DNA of 64,000 nt from Rhynchonema sp. JSB1_4 (Eukaryota; Nematoda; Chromadorea; Monhysterida; Xyalidae): assembly GCA_030248065.1 (NCBI GenBank), contig JASAMV010001839.1, positions 1-64,000 of the forward strand, in the 5' to 3' direction. The position numbers and the translations under genes are program-made. Position 1 is the stretch's first letter. The number at the start of each line of letters is the position of its first letter. Below, one piece after another: positions 35,312 through 47,192 of the stretch. The notes under the pieces are model-generated. The model worked only from the letters and a program-made list of their open reading frames with translations. It had not been told where the DNA came from and did not search any database.

Positions 35312-36077
35312 GTCGTCACACAGCCTGCCAGCAGAGGTGGGAATCGGCCGGCCCGGCCCGCCCGACGTTCGGGGCGGGCCGGGCCGAGGTTTCCGGCCCG
35401 AACGGTCGGGCCGGGCCGGGCCGACTTTTCGGAATGTCGGGCCGGGCCGGGCCGGGGTGGCCGGCCCGAAAAGGCCCGACATCATCGAATTTCAATAAAA
35501 AATCGTGATTTTTTAGGCTAAATCTGCCAAAATTTCCCACGATTCTGCAAATTAGTACCGACTTCCATGATTATCAGGTATTTTTAAACCAAAAAACAGT
35601 AATTTTTGCACCAAAAAATTGCTTCAAAATATCATCAGAAAAAGTCGGGCCGAAAAATTCGGGCCGGGCCGGGCCGGGCCGACTTTTTTCCAAGTCGGGC
35701 CGGGCCGGGCCGGACTTCCCGGCCCGAACTATCGGGCCAGGCCGGGCCGGGCCAGGGGGAGGGACACTAACCGCCGCGCCGGACCAGGAACTACACTGCC
35801 CCTCTACACCATTGTTATTGTCTATCTGACGACTTTTTCATGGAAAACAATGAATTTTCAACCAAAAAATAGGCTAAAAATCGCAAAAATTATATCAAAG
35901 ATTGGGTTAAAAGGAGTGTGTAACAGTGTTTCATTTAGTTCTTATAAATGTGAGCAAGATTGTAACATTAGAGTAGTATAAAGAAAATATGAGCCGAAAA
36001 TTCGGGCTGGCCGGGCCGGAAATTTGGGGGCTCGGCGGTTCGGGCCGGGCCGGGCCGAAGATTTGGGGGCTCAGGTC
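35312..36077. other. Fragmented D-, C- and E-family debris
   Basis: GGGCCGGGCC arrays, a family-C right end (CCAGGAACTACACTG near 35785-35799), a family-E-like right end (CTACACCATTG near 35807-35817) and family-D core sequence follow one another without matching partner ends. The family-D right end to which this core belongs is at about 36693. Confidence 0.6.
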
Positions 36078-36646
36078 TAGGGTTAGAGAGATGTCGGGTG
36101 TCGGCTGTCGGGTGTCGGGTGCCAAAAAAGTGTAGGTGTCGGGTGTCGGGTACCCCCAGATGTCGGGTGTCGGGTACCCCCAGATGTCGGGTGTCGGGTA
36201 CCCCCAGATGTCGGGTGTCGGGTACCCCCAGATGTCGGGTGTCGGGTTTTTTGGGACCCGACAGCCGACACCCGACACTTACGGTTCAAAACATCAGTTT
36301 TGCTGAGAGAAGAATTTTGAGAGAAAATTTTCTTCGAACCGAATGTTTCCGATGACGCAGAATGTGACATTTTGGTGTTTATTTCGTGTGAAAATACTTG
36401 AATTCAGTAACTTGAGCCAAAAAATTGCACAAATGATGCAAATAAGCAAAAATTTGCCTGTTTTTGGTCCAAAAACAGGTGTCGGGTGTCGGGTTTTTTT
36501 CAAAAACTAGATGTCGGGTGTCGGGTTTTTTTGCAACTGTCGGGTGTCGGGTGTCGGCTTTTTTTCTGAGATGTCGGGTGTCGGGTACTTCCAGATGTCG
36601 GGTGTCGGCTGTCGGGTGTCGGGTACCCCCCCGACCTCTAACCCTA
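36078..36646. mobile_element. hAT-like MITE family L, GTCGGGTGTCGGG arrays
   Basis: Ends TAGGGTTAGAG / CTCTAACCCTA, exact duplication CTCAGGTC (36070-36077 and 36647-36654). Clusters of GTCGGGTGTCGGGTACCCCC units lie inside both ends, with a single-copy core of about 220 bp. Inserted in family-D sequence. Confidence 0.92.
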
Positions 36647-36844
36647 CTCAGGTCGGGCCGGGCCGGCCAAACCCGGCCCGATTGCGACCTCTGGGCCCGA
36701 TCCTAATCTCTGCACGACACTTCTGTGTTTCTTTCTTGGTTGACCTTGACTGATCGATTCTTTCTTGATTCGCTTGCTTTTTAACAAAAATAAGCAAAAA
36801 TAATGCTTTCAGGACCAGAAGCACTTTACAAACAATCGTAAAAC

Positions 36845-39800
36845 ATGGTGAAGCGCAAATCAGCCGTGCCAACGGTGGACCAAATGGTCAAAAGTCGAGT
36901 GACGGAGGTGGGTGATTTTATTACTTTGCTGATTGCTGGCTGACTGGCGTTAGCGAATTGAACTTTATTTGGGTCGGGTCTGAAACAGCATGGGCAGTCA
37001 GGGGATCCGTACATTCGGGAAGTGTTTTCAGAATTTCTCTTTCGGTTTTGGGCTTACCGTATTGTCGCCATTATTGACCCATGAATAATTGAACCCCACC
37101 CAACTGGCTCGAAATCAAAAATAGATATAGAACTCCCCGTTAATTGACCCCCCAGTAATAGAACCAATGGTGTAGCAGGGGGGGGGTCCCCCTAGGTACA
37201 GTAGGTAGGTAGGTTGACGCTCCATCCTGGTACAGTAGGTAGGTCGCCGGCCGGCGGCTGGTACAGTAAGTTGCGATTTTTTGGCTCAAAATGGTATTAA
37301 ATCAGTACCTTTTCATTAAATACATTTTACATTTTCATCAAAACTTCGACCTAAAAAATGTGTTTGTTTTGTAGATCAAATTTTTGTTTCAAGAAGGACA
37401 GTTTTTGATAAAAATGTTGCGGCCTACAACAGCACTGATCATTCTTACGTTGAGGTTGCGAGAATCTCGAGAATTTCTCAACGAAATCATCGTCATTTTT
37501 TTAAAATGAATTGTGGTTATGCCAGGCTTTTTCGGTCCGGCCATTCCGGGGCCCGGTTCTCTTCAGAGCAGTGGTGTCGTTGAGAAATCGAAATTTTCCC
37601 ATACCCAGCCCAATTTTCGGGAAATTTCCCATACATACCCCCAAAAATCAAAAATTTCTCATACCAGGGGGGTTTCTCCAAAAACTCAAAAATTTCCCAT
37701 ACCCGAGGGTGGAGGTTTTGAAAAAATGGCCCCAAAAATCTTCTAAATGTGCCAAAAATTGGTCTAAAAAGCGCTTAAAACAGAGTTTTCTTGCGGCAGC
37801 AAGCGATTTTTGACATTTGTGGACGAAAAATGGTCAATTTTTGTGCTTCTCTGGGTCAAAAAGTCATTTCTTAGGGGTGCTTGTTCCAAAAGTGAAAAAT
37901 TTCCCATACCCCATACCCCCGGCCGATTTCCCATACCCCATACCAGGGGGGTTACCCCCCAACCCCCCCCCCCCCCCCAACGACACCACTGCTTCAGAGT
38001 TAACTGCAGCCCCGATTTTCGGCTTTTAGCTTTTGGATTGGGCCAAACCCGGCTCGATTCAGGCCCCTACTGCCGAGAAACCATGAGCTCAGGCGGGGCG
38101 GGATGGGTGTGGCAGTGTTGCATTGGGCTGAGGAGGCCGGGAGAGAACGGGAAGGGTCCAACTTCTGGGGAGGCCGGGAGGGAAGATACGGCTGCATTGT
38201 GTGGATGGGGTGGCCGTCGAAAATCCCGAAAAAAAAATCCCGAAAAAAAAATCCGAAAACGAAAAATCCCGAAAAAAATCCCGAAAAATAAAAAGGTGTA
38301 GAAATGGGCTAAATTTTTTTGTCAGAAGTTGGCATTCATGTAGTTGGTGCTCAGGCTTGCATTCAGGGTTAGGCTTAGGCTTAGGCTGCCAGCCAGGAAG
38401 ACCTGTTGATTGATTGATTGTTTGCCAACGTCCGGTTGTCGTGGTCTCATTATTGACTGAAGATGTCCGACAGATCTTCTGCGCATTTGATCGGGTTACG
38501 CCACAGATCGATTGGGCTCGTGGATACGGGTCGGCTTTTGCAACGAAACAGATGTTCGACCGTGTCAGGCTCGGTGCAGCATCGAGGGCACACGTTTTGT
38601 ATGTTTGGGTCGATGCGATTGCGATATGAGTTCAGCATGCGGCAGTGCCCACTGCGTAATTGCGCCAGGGTGCATCTTGTACGCCGATCCAGCGACTCTT
38701 CTTCTGGGTTGATGTCAGGTGGTTTGGTGCCCAGGACCCGATTGACGCTGAATGCCGCCTTGTCCTGGGAGACGAAGTCGGTGTGGATCGCTTTCAGCGT
38801 TTTGCCGTAGTCGTACTTCTTCGTCATTACGGTGTTGCGATGTACAGCTTCCGCGAATTTGGACTGAAGAGTAGGTCGACGTTTGGCTTTCGTGTGAGGG
38901 TCGGATGTCGTATCGTGGCAGGGATGTTCACGAAGTTGCGCTGCCGCCAGGAATTGCGCGCTGACCATGTCGAGATGGCGGTTGAGAGTCAGCTGCTGCT
39001 TGCACTCTTGGTGAAGGTGGTCTGTATTTGACATCAGATGACAGCCGGAAATGACCCTCAACGCGGCATTTTGGGCTGGCTGGATGCGGTCAATGCCCTT
39101 CTTGTTCGCGGTTGGTTTCCATACCGGCGCAGCGTAGTTTATTATAGACTTGCTGATGGCATTGAAGGTGACATTGAGGGTCTCCTTGCTTTGTCCCCAG
39201 CTAGTGCCTGCCAGTGCCTTTAGGAAGACCTGTTCATACGAAGGAAACATCAATAAAAATACACATGCTCAGGCTTTATTCAGGCTTAGGCTGCCAGCCA
39301 GGAAGACTTGTCCACGTAAAGGAACTATCCACAAAAATACAACGCCCAGGCCTCCATTCAGGGTTAGGCTTAGGCTTAGGCTGCCAGCCAGGAAGACATG
39401 ACCGAACGAGAATTTCAATATCTTGAGCCCCAACTGATCCATTGCCCAAATTATAATCTCCAACTGCATGAATACCCGTTTCTGCACCTTAAACTTTGTA
39501 TTTTTCCTCAATTTCATTTTTCGGGATTTTTGCTTTTCGGGATTTTTTTTCGGGATTTTTATTTTTCGGGATTTTTTTTCGGGATTTTTTTTCGGGATTT
39601 TCGACCCCACCCGTGGATGGACGTTTAGAGTTTTTCTCTTCAGTTCAAAATATGTTGCTGGCATTTCTTCATTGATTGATTGACTGGTGGTTTTGTCCGC
39701 TGTTTTCATAATGTAATTTTAGATCGCCGCGCGTTACTGGGCGCCCTACACCGACAAGCACGACCCATTCAATCAGGGCGTGGTGGTGCAGATTTATCAG

Positions 39801-42800
39801 ACCGAACTGCTCGGATCGGCCTTCTCCGTCCGTCAGATTATGTTACTCGAGTTCAGGTGCGAATCTTAAATTTGCTTCATTTATTTTATGCAAGAACGCG
39901 CGACAAGCATTGTTTTTCTTCTGATTCTGTTCACACCACTGCACCATAAATGAGAATAATGCAGAAATATGCGCATGCACAATATTCGAATTACATTTCA
40001 GTCAATATCTGGAACGATATTTATGGCCGAACTACGATGTCGTCAAATCTCCGTTGGAGCACGTTCTGTCCATTATTGTGATGGTGAACGAAAAATTTCG
40101 CGAGCGCGTCGCTGCTTGGGATGTGAGCAATTATAAAAAGCGTAAGTATTGAAACGCGAATAATGCAAGATTAGACGTTTTTCAGTGTTTCTGCACGGCA
40201 CCGGATCGTTTCCGCGGATTTTTCCGACGCGTTATGGAAGCGGCGCTTGATGATCAAACGTTGACCACGTTGGAACGCGCGCAAGTGATCACGTTTCTGG
40301 TGCACAGCTTCAACAGCGTGGTGAGTGGAATTATTGAGCTGACATGAGTGACAAAATTGCATGATTCTGGCCAGAATGTTTGTTCATTCTGGCCTTGGGT
40401 TTTAATCCTCTTTTCTCTTCCGCATCCGAACCCCAAATGGGTTGTAAATGTTTTTTTTTGCTTCCAGGAGATCGACCTGGTGCGTTCGCAGATTCAGAAA
40501 CTCGTGTCGTTGCCGATTTGGGCGCATCTGCTTCCGGTTAGCCTCGATGTCATACTTTGACAGCCAAGTCAAGATCACAAAGTTTTTGCTACATCGACGT
40601 AATCGTAATCTCTAAACTTCGGTGCGACGAAATATGATTTGATGCTGTTCAATTGCAGTCATACCGCGAGAAACTATTCAAATCGAGCACGAAACTGCGC
40701 AAGTACTGGCAAGTGATGCAAAAACACGACGAGAAATTGACGGAATCCGAACGAAGTGTGGCCGACTTCGAGCGATCTTTCCTCGTCAATTTGATCAATC
40801 GATTTTTTGTCGCACTCGAAGCGTTGCCCGGTGACTCAGGTAAAATAACATTATGGATTTTTTGAACGCTAAATTGATGATTTTTGTGTCGGAGCATTTC
40901 ATAGCCGCGTGCCCTCGTATCATGCGATGAATTTGAAGCGTCAGAAAAGAGAAATGTTTTGCTATGTGCAGATAGAAAATAACGTTGTCAAAGCACTAAT
41001 TGCTCGTATTCAATCGCACAGCCGACTTGGAATTCACAAGTTTTCATTCTCATCGTCAGCCATGGAGCCCGACCGTGACGCAGTGACGTATTGCGAACGA
41101 TTCATTGAGCTGATGATTGATCTCGAGTCACTATTGCCGACCAGACGGTTCTTCAACGCGTTGCTCGACAGCACGCATTTTATTACGAGGTTGGGCATCC
41201 TCAAAGGGATAAAATGTTGTGCATAGAACGTAAACAATTGTGGTGTGAGTTGAATCTGGCAATAAGTTGACATGGTCTTTCCGTTTTATAACAGTCCAGA
41301 GGCGGCATACAGAAAATGTTTGAAGGCCTTGAAAACAGCGGTCATCGTCGTGGATGATAACCAACAGGTCGACAGCATGACTCGAAACATGCGTGTTATT
41401 TGATGGCTGCTGTTGCGATGAAACATTTGCTGCATACAGGACTATAGATCGTTACAAGATCAGGTCAAAAGATGTCATATTTTAGGAATACGGTTGAATT
41501 TCGCAAAGACAACATTGTTCAGCGCTCACTGGAGTTGATAAGAAATCACGTTATCAGTGTTGTTGATAAGAAATCACGAAATCAAGTGTGCGCTGGAAGC
41601 AGCTGAGCTGATTGGATGCGGTCCTATTGGTGGCTCAGAAATGTGGTCCACCGCCAGTGTCAGAAAGCAGGTCTAAATTGGTGGGTAGGGTAGTAAAAGA
41701 GCGCAATTGCTGCAGCACTATTGTACAATTGGCATATTGCCAGATGTCAGCTGGCGTCATTCACGAGTCGACGGCCCGAGGGTCAACTGTTCGCCGAGTT
41801 GCTCGACATGTTGAAATTCTACGCTCGTTTCGAAATCAATGATCTGACTGGCGAGGCGTTGACTGAATTGGACAATACGAAACGACACTACGATCAGATC
41901 ACGTCGTTGCAGAAGGCTGCCTTCAAACAGTATAGGGATCAGTTGAAAGTGAGCTGCGTGATTGTTTGACTCGTAATGAATGCTAGGCTTTTTGTTGTGA
42001 ATTTTGGCCGCCAATCAATAAAATTTATATTTTACAGGATTTCTATTTGCTGAACGTTGCCTCAATCGACACACGAAAAGCGTTGATGAAGCATTTTGGT
42101 GGACTCAGGTAACTTGAATATTGTTTTGCTTCAAATTGTCTCTTGTGTGTCTGGCTGTCTAGCTTCGATTCAATCACCCACCGAGACATGGACTTTCGGA
42201 AGTTTGATTTCTTTATCCATTCAGCCACGAGCATTTGTACAACATCGCCAATTTTTTGGCACTCGTACCCGACCGCGACGCCACAATGGAACTCGACAAA
42301 AAATTTGACAGAGACTTTCTGTTGGAAATGTTGGTCGCCCGACACGAACGCAGGCCGAGTCAACTGCAGGTGAATTGTTGTTGTTGTTGTTCGTGGCCAT
42401 CGTCTTCTTGCGTCGACGCGGTGCTCGTGACTTATAAAAGCTTTTTTGTTTCGGTCGCTAACTTTTCTGAACTTTTTCCAGGCGCTCAACGAAATGCCGC
42501 TGTACCCAACCGAAGATATTATTTGGGATGAAAATATCGTGCCGTACGAACATTACAGTGGAAAAGGTATCTTATTGCTGGACTGTAACATAACTCATAA
42601 ACAGCGCACTGTCACATGTACGTACGTATAGTCCAGCCACGAACTCATGAGACGATTTATTTTGAAGTTGACTTGTACGGATCCAATAATGTTCCAGTTC
42701 CACATATTTCGGAAATGAAAGAAAGAGAGCTGAGTGCTTACGTTGGTTTGTCTGGTGTCTCGGAAGAGATAATGGTACCAATTAACGTTGCAATTTTTAT

Positions 42801-45800
42801 CAGAACTGAAGTTGGCTAATTGTACTGTTTGTTTGTTTTGTCAAGACCAGGTGGGACAGTTACGGAGATGGAAATAGTCACAACACTGGTTATAACAAAA
42901 CCACAGCAAATAAAAGCTACAAAAAGCGCCAATGAGACAGAAAGATTACGGACATCAGGACAGATCACAGGACATGTTAACAGAACTGAAAATTATGCAT
43001 TAATCCTCGTCCTCGTCAAACTGTGGGTGGGGTCGAAAATCCCGAAAAAAAATCCCGAAAAAAAAATCCCGAAAAAAAAATCCCGAAAAATAAAAATCCC
43101 GAAAAAAAAATAAAAAAAAAAAAAAGAAAAAAAAAAAAAATTATTAGAAAAAAAAAAAATAAAAGGTAAAAAGAGAAAGATTCATGTAGTTGGAGTCCAT
43201 AATTTGGGCAAGGGATCAGTTGGGGCTCAAGATATTGAAATTCTCGTTCGGTCATGTCTTCCTGGCTGGCAGCCTAAGCCTAACCCTGAACGAAGGCCTG
43301 GACGTTGTATTTTTGTGGACAGTTCCTTTACGTGGACAGGTCTTCCTGGCTGGCAGCCTAAGCCTAAGCCTGAAAGAAAGCCTGAGCATGTGTGTTTTTA
43401 TTGATGTTTCCTTCGTATGAACAGGTCTTCCTGGCTGGCAGCCTAAGCCTAAGCCTATCCTGAATGCAAGCCTGAGCACCAACTACATGAATGCCAACTT
43501 CTGATAAAAAAATTTGGTCCATTTCTACACCTTTTTATTTTTCGGGATTTTTGCTTTTCGGGATTTTTTTTTCGGGATTTTTCGTTTCGTGATTTTTTTT
43601 CGGGATTTTTTTTTCGGGATTTTCGACGGCCACCCAAACTGTACTAGCTAATTGTACTGTCGTCAAATCTTGGCAAATCAGGCTAATAATGCGTGAGCCC
43701 CAAATGAGAAATACAGTAATACATGTGATTTGACCACAGCACTATAAGCCCTGAAGTTGCCTTTTTCTTTCAGGTTGTCTGGCGTTGAACAAATTGAATC
43801 TCCAATTTCTGACCTTGCACGACTATCTGCTTCGCAATTTCAATCTGTTTCGTTTGGAATCAACATGTTAGTTTCGGAAGTGCTGTTTTCGCTTTATTCA
43901 AGTAATTAATGACAGCCCATTGTCGTTAGTCAATGAAAGCTGAAACATCAACGAACAGTGGCTAGGTTGTTAGCACTCACAAAAGTTTTTCTTTCAAAAC
44001 CATTATCATTCGATTTTAAACCCCAACAACACAGATGAAATCCGTCAAGACCTCGAGGACACGATGTTCCGGATGAAACCATGGGCACACGAAGATGAGA
44101 CACAATCTTGTGTGTTCGGTGGATGGGCACGCATGGGACTGGGCGTGACAAACTTTCAGATTGTTGAGGTTTGGAGCTCGATTTGTTTTTGTTTTTGTAG
44201 TTGAACACAATCGTTCGTTGGTTGCGTTGACCAAAAATAATTGCAAATATCGTGTGCGATATGCGATGGAAATCAAAGAACATAATTAACATTATTCAAA
44301 TGCGCTACAGGTATCAAAACCGAAAATCGGTGACAAAGCACCGGCGATGGTACGTGCTGACATCACGATTACGCTCAGTCGACGCAGAGATGTGCGCGAG
44401 GAATGGGAAAGTTGGTGTTTCTTAAATTTGGTTTGAGTTTTCGGGATTGCTTCCAGCATTACTTTTTCACATTATTTTCGCTAAAGACAAACCGCCAAAC
44501 AAAGTGCTTCTTCTTTCTTCTGCTCTGATTTATAGGAAACAGAACTGCCAATGTTTTACCTTGCACATGAACAGTTGATTTATGTGTACCAGTAGGTTGC
44601 AAGCAAGGAAAACGTCGAAAACAAAGTGAAATGCACAACACATAATTGAAGAAATATAAGTGTCTGGCAATAAGACCGCAGCAAATTTTTCGCAAAATGT
44701 CACCACACAACCACAAGAAACATTCACAGAACAAAGAAAAATATGGTAAGGTTCTAATTTTCATTCCCTGCCATCTGCCTACCATTGTTGGCAAGCCCAA
44801 ACACGACACTTGGATAAATGAGTTACGTCAGCAAAAGAATTCCGGATAAACAAACAACACAGCTATTCGATTCGATTATGTTCAGACCTTCGTCGCCACG
44901 ACGTGTGCATGCTGGTGTGTGTGCGTGCGACGGCACGAGTGGGCACGCGTTATGATGTCACGCTGCCGTTCAAGGACCAGATCGACGTGTCCTTCGTGCG
45001 CGGATGCGAGATTGAAGGGCTGGTTGGCCCAGACGGAAAAGTGATCGAGGAATTTGGTTCGTGCCGTCACTTTATGTTCTCAATAACGATACCTCTGTCT
45101 CTTTTGTTCCACTACACCCTTTATTTATGTTATTCCAACCGGATGTCCGAAGTTGCCCCAAGAATGTTGTGCTCGGTGTTTGAATGATAGTGGTTGGTTT
45201 GACCAAGCTGTTCGTGAAAATCGCTTCATCACCCGAAGCTGTGAGGATTGCATGCAAATTCACAAGTCCTACTTCCATTAACATCAGCAAATGTGCCACG
45301 GCCACCTCGTAGAGAACGGGCCGGTATATACATTTTGTTGGTCGTTTTGACACCTCTGGCATTAAAATAAATGCAAAACAGGGAGTGGAATTAAAAAATA
45401 AATACAAAACCAAGACACGAAGGAGTGCGAAGTTCGCCGTGTGCACCCACAATTTCAAATGTGGACTGTCGAATTTCATCTTTCCCTTTTGGTTACGTGT
45501 CGTCTCGAACCAGATGGAACTATCCTTCCATCTAACTTTTAGGCAGCACCAATCATTATGAACCAATATTTGATGGCCAATTTCAGGCATGGAGCCGAAG
45601 CCGAATTTGGTTGGCGATTTGCGAACGTACAGAGTCTGGCTGGATACGAACCAGTATCGAATGGACATGGAACGGACGGTGCAAGGCGCTGAGGTACATA
45701 TATGTGTATTGCTGTTGTCGTTTATCTAGCTGTTGTTTTTTAAGGCTTTTGGGGAGTAGTATTGAGCGAGGAAAGCGAAATTTTTCAACTCCATCGCTTT

Positions 45801-47072
45801 ATCTTTGCCAGTAAGATCATACTTGGTGATCGCTCCAGACTTGCCTCGGGTAGCCCTTGCGTTTTTTGTGCAAGGCTTATTGAATAGCTTGTGCCTTGGT
45901 AGAATTGAGGCAGTTGCAGATCTCGAAGAGGAAAACACATCGTCCATCACCGAAGTTTGATATCAGATTCATTTTTTAGAGAGGCTTTTCTTGGAAACAG
46001 TTTCCTGAATTTCGACAGCAAACTAAAAACGCTTACCTCGAAGTTGTTGGCTAATGGTTTGTTTGTTTGTTTATTGCTCTCAGTGACGCATAAAACCATG
46101 CACGTAAATTAATGATAGAAGCACAGTTGCAAGACCGGGTGGGACAATTACGGAAATGAAAAAAGTTATGGAAATGGCTAATGGTGAAACATTTTATGTT
46201 AGGACGTCTACGACACGTTCAACCTAATCGTGCGACGTAATCCGAAATCGAACAATTTCAAAGCCGTGCTCGATACCATTCGACAGCTGATGAACACAGA
46301 ATGCGTGGTGCCGGAATGGCTGCATGATCTGATACTGGGCTACGGCGATCCGGAGGCGGCACATTACACGAAGTCGGTGTATTTTGGTGTTTTTGTTTTA
46401 AAAAATTGGTCGTTCGGTTCCTTAAAAGTTAGCATTATTTTTGTTGTCGGACATCAAAAATTACAGACGTGGCTCGCTGAGTTTTTTTGGAAGATCAACT
46501 TTTTTCTTGACTTAAAATCATAATCGTTTTATTTCGAAACGCAAATGCATTCATCCACCAGATAGATACATGTAATCTCAAACAAAATCAATAAGTTTGT
46601 CGCGATAAAGCAATTATTATTTCAATGCTTTAAAAATCACAATGTTCGTAATAACAGTTCATATCAAGACGTTCGAAGTATAAATCTCCACAAAGTAATC
46701 TGAAACAACTTCTCAAAATCTGTACAGTAGAAATTGGCGATCAAAGGAACAGGAAATACAAAGATAAGCAGTGAGTGCACGAGAAACAAAATTTTGTTCT
46801 CAAGAAATAGAGATGGCAAACCGGCCGACTAGTCGCGTGTAGCTACGTAGCAGCGATAGTTCAACAGCAGAATTGTGGAATGTAATTTAAAAACAATGTT
46901 TTATTTTAATTAAAATTATTATTTGCAGAATGCCGAATCGATGTGCGACCGTCGATTTTGACGATACCTTCCTCAACGTCGAACATTTGCGATCGTGTTT
47001 TCCGGGTCGTAATCTGCAGCCGGCACCCGGCCAAGACGTGGACTCGCTTGACGAGATGCGACCGCCGTTCAG
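36845..47072 (+). CDS. AQR: Aquarius intron-binding helicase, N-terminal half (partial)
   Basis: AQR is the spliceosomal SF1 helicase that binds introns upstream of the branch point. Eighteen phase-consistent exons: 36845-36907, 39723-39856, 40002-40122, 40186-40320, 40468-40536, 40659-40839, 41060-41189, 41744-41948, 42038-42108, 42225-42369, 42482-42566, 43774-43866, 44035-44168, 44311-44410, 44886-45056, 45587-45693, 46203-46372 and 46929-47072. They encode about 752 residues and align collinearly with animal AQR through the ARM-repeat and stalk/beta-barrel regions. Diagnostic blocks: [87 protein letters not shown] and [13 protein letters not shown]. The last exon ends at the conserved PPFR with donor GTGTGTGT. 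The GPPGTGKT helicase half is not found to 64000. An acceptor-like TGCTTTCAG precedes the ATG by about 34 bases. Confidence 0.95.
37164..37437. mobile_element. Family-E-like MITE in AQR intron 1
   Basis: Left end CAATGGTGTAGC and GGTACAGTAGGTAGG repeats match family E, and a CAGCACTG right end lies at 37430-37437. No clear 8-bp duplication was found, so the right boundary is uncertain. Confidence 0.55.
37569..37991. mobile_element. hAT-like MITE family A, intact copy
   Basis: Ends CAGTGGTGTCGTTG / CAACGACACCACTG, exact 8-bp duplication CTTCAGAG (37561-37568 and 37992-37999). Very similar to the copy at 21231-22997 but with an uninterrupted CCCATACCCCATACCAGG where the other has the hAT insertion. 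Confidence 0.96.
38209..39612. mobile_element. hAT-like MITE family N, copy 1, split by a LINE
   Basis: TCGAAAATCCCG units at the left and CGGGATTTTCGA at the right, flanked by GTGGATGG (38201-38208 and 39613-39620). The centre has direct repeats of TTAGGCTGCCAGCCAGGAAG. A LINE fragment occupies 38408-39221. Confidence 0.85.
38408..39221 (-). mobile_element. 5'-truncated LINE retrotransposon
   Basis: The insertion is flanked by a 13-bp target duplication AGGAAGACCTGTT (38395-38407 and 39222-39234) and ends in a short (AATC)n tail on the minus strand. Its open frame (about 39221-38450) is the C-terminal end of a jockey/CR1-like reverse transcriptase: [13 protein letters not shown] in the thumb region, then [14 protein letters not shown], a zinc-knuckle-like motif usual at the end of such ORF2 proteins. 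About 256 codons remain without a stop, suggesting a recent insertion. Confidence 0.9.
42628..42745. mobile_element. MITE family M fragment in AQR intron 11
   Basis: TAGTCCAGCCACGAACTCAT and the following sequence match one end of the copies at 6.8 and 11.5 kb. Only one end is present. Confidence 0.6.
43025..43634. mobile_element. hAT-like MITE family N, copy 2
   Basis: GGGTGGGGTCGAAAATCCCG at the left, CGACGGCCACC at the right, exact 8-bp duplication CAAACTGT (43017-43024 and 43635-43642). Three GTCTTCCTGGCTGGCAGCCT repeats fill the centre. Same family as 38209-39612, opposite orientation, also in an AQR intron. A-rich expansion lies near 43081-43170. Confidence 0.9.
46901..46906 (-). terminator. 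Candidate poly(A) signal of the aquaporin
   Basis: AATAAA on the minus strand, about 290 bases after the aquaporin stop and the first one seen. If used, the aquaporin 3' untranslated region would run antisense across the whole of AQR exon 18 (46929-47072). Confidence 0.35.
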
Positions 47073-47192
47073 GTGTGTGTGTGAAACATTATGTTGGGTG
47101 AATGGTTGGAATGATGATAATGATTTTGTCATGGTCGTGATGGTGACGAGTGTGAATGGGTTTTAATTGATCGATCGCAATCGATCGACCAC

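Noticed and set aside
34717..35319. 200-residue minus-strand open frame rich in Tyr-Gln and Leu-Val-Gly repeats
   Set aside because: It is the translation of the CCAATA/GGTATT arrays of the family-K element, with no start context or conserved motif.
36078..36646. CRISPR-like array of GTCGGGTGTCGGG repeats
   Set aside because: Spacing and unit length are irregular, the host is an animal, and the array lies inside a delimited hAT-like element.
41294..41368. Possible extra AQR exon ([17 protein letters not shown])
   Set aside because: Phase would allow it, but animal AQR has no counterpart. The exon starting at 41744 joins 41189 directly in phase and restores the conserved [17 protein letters not shown] alignment.
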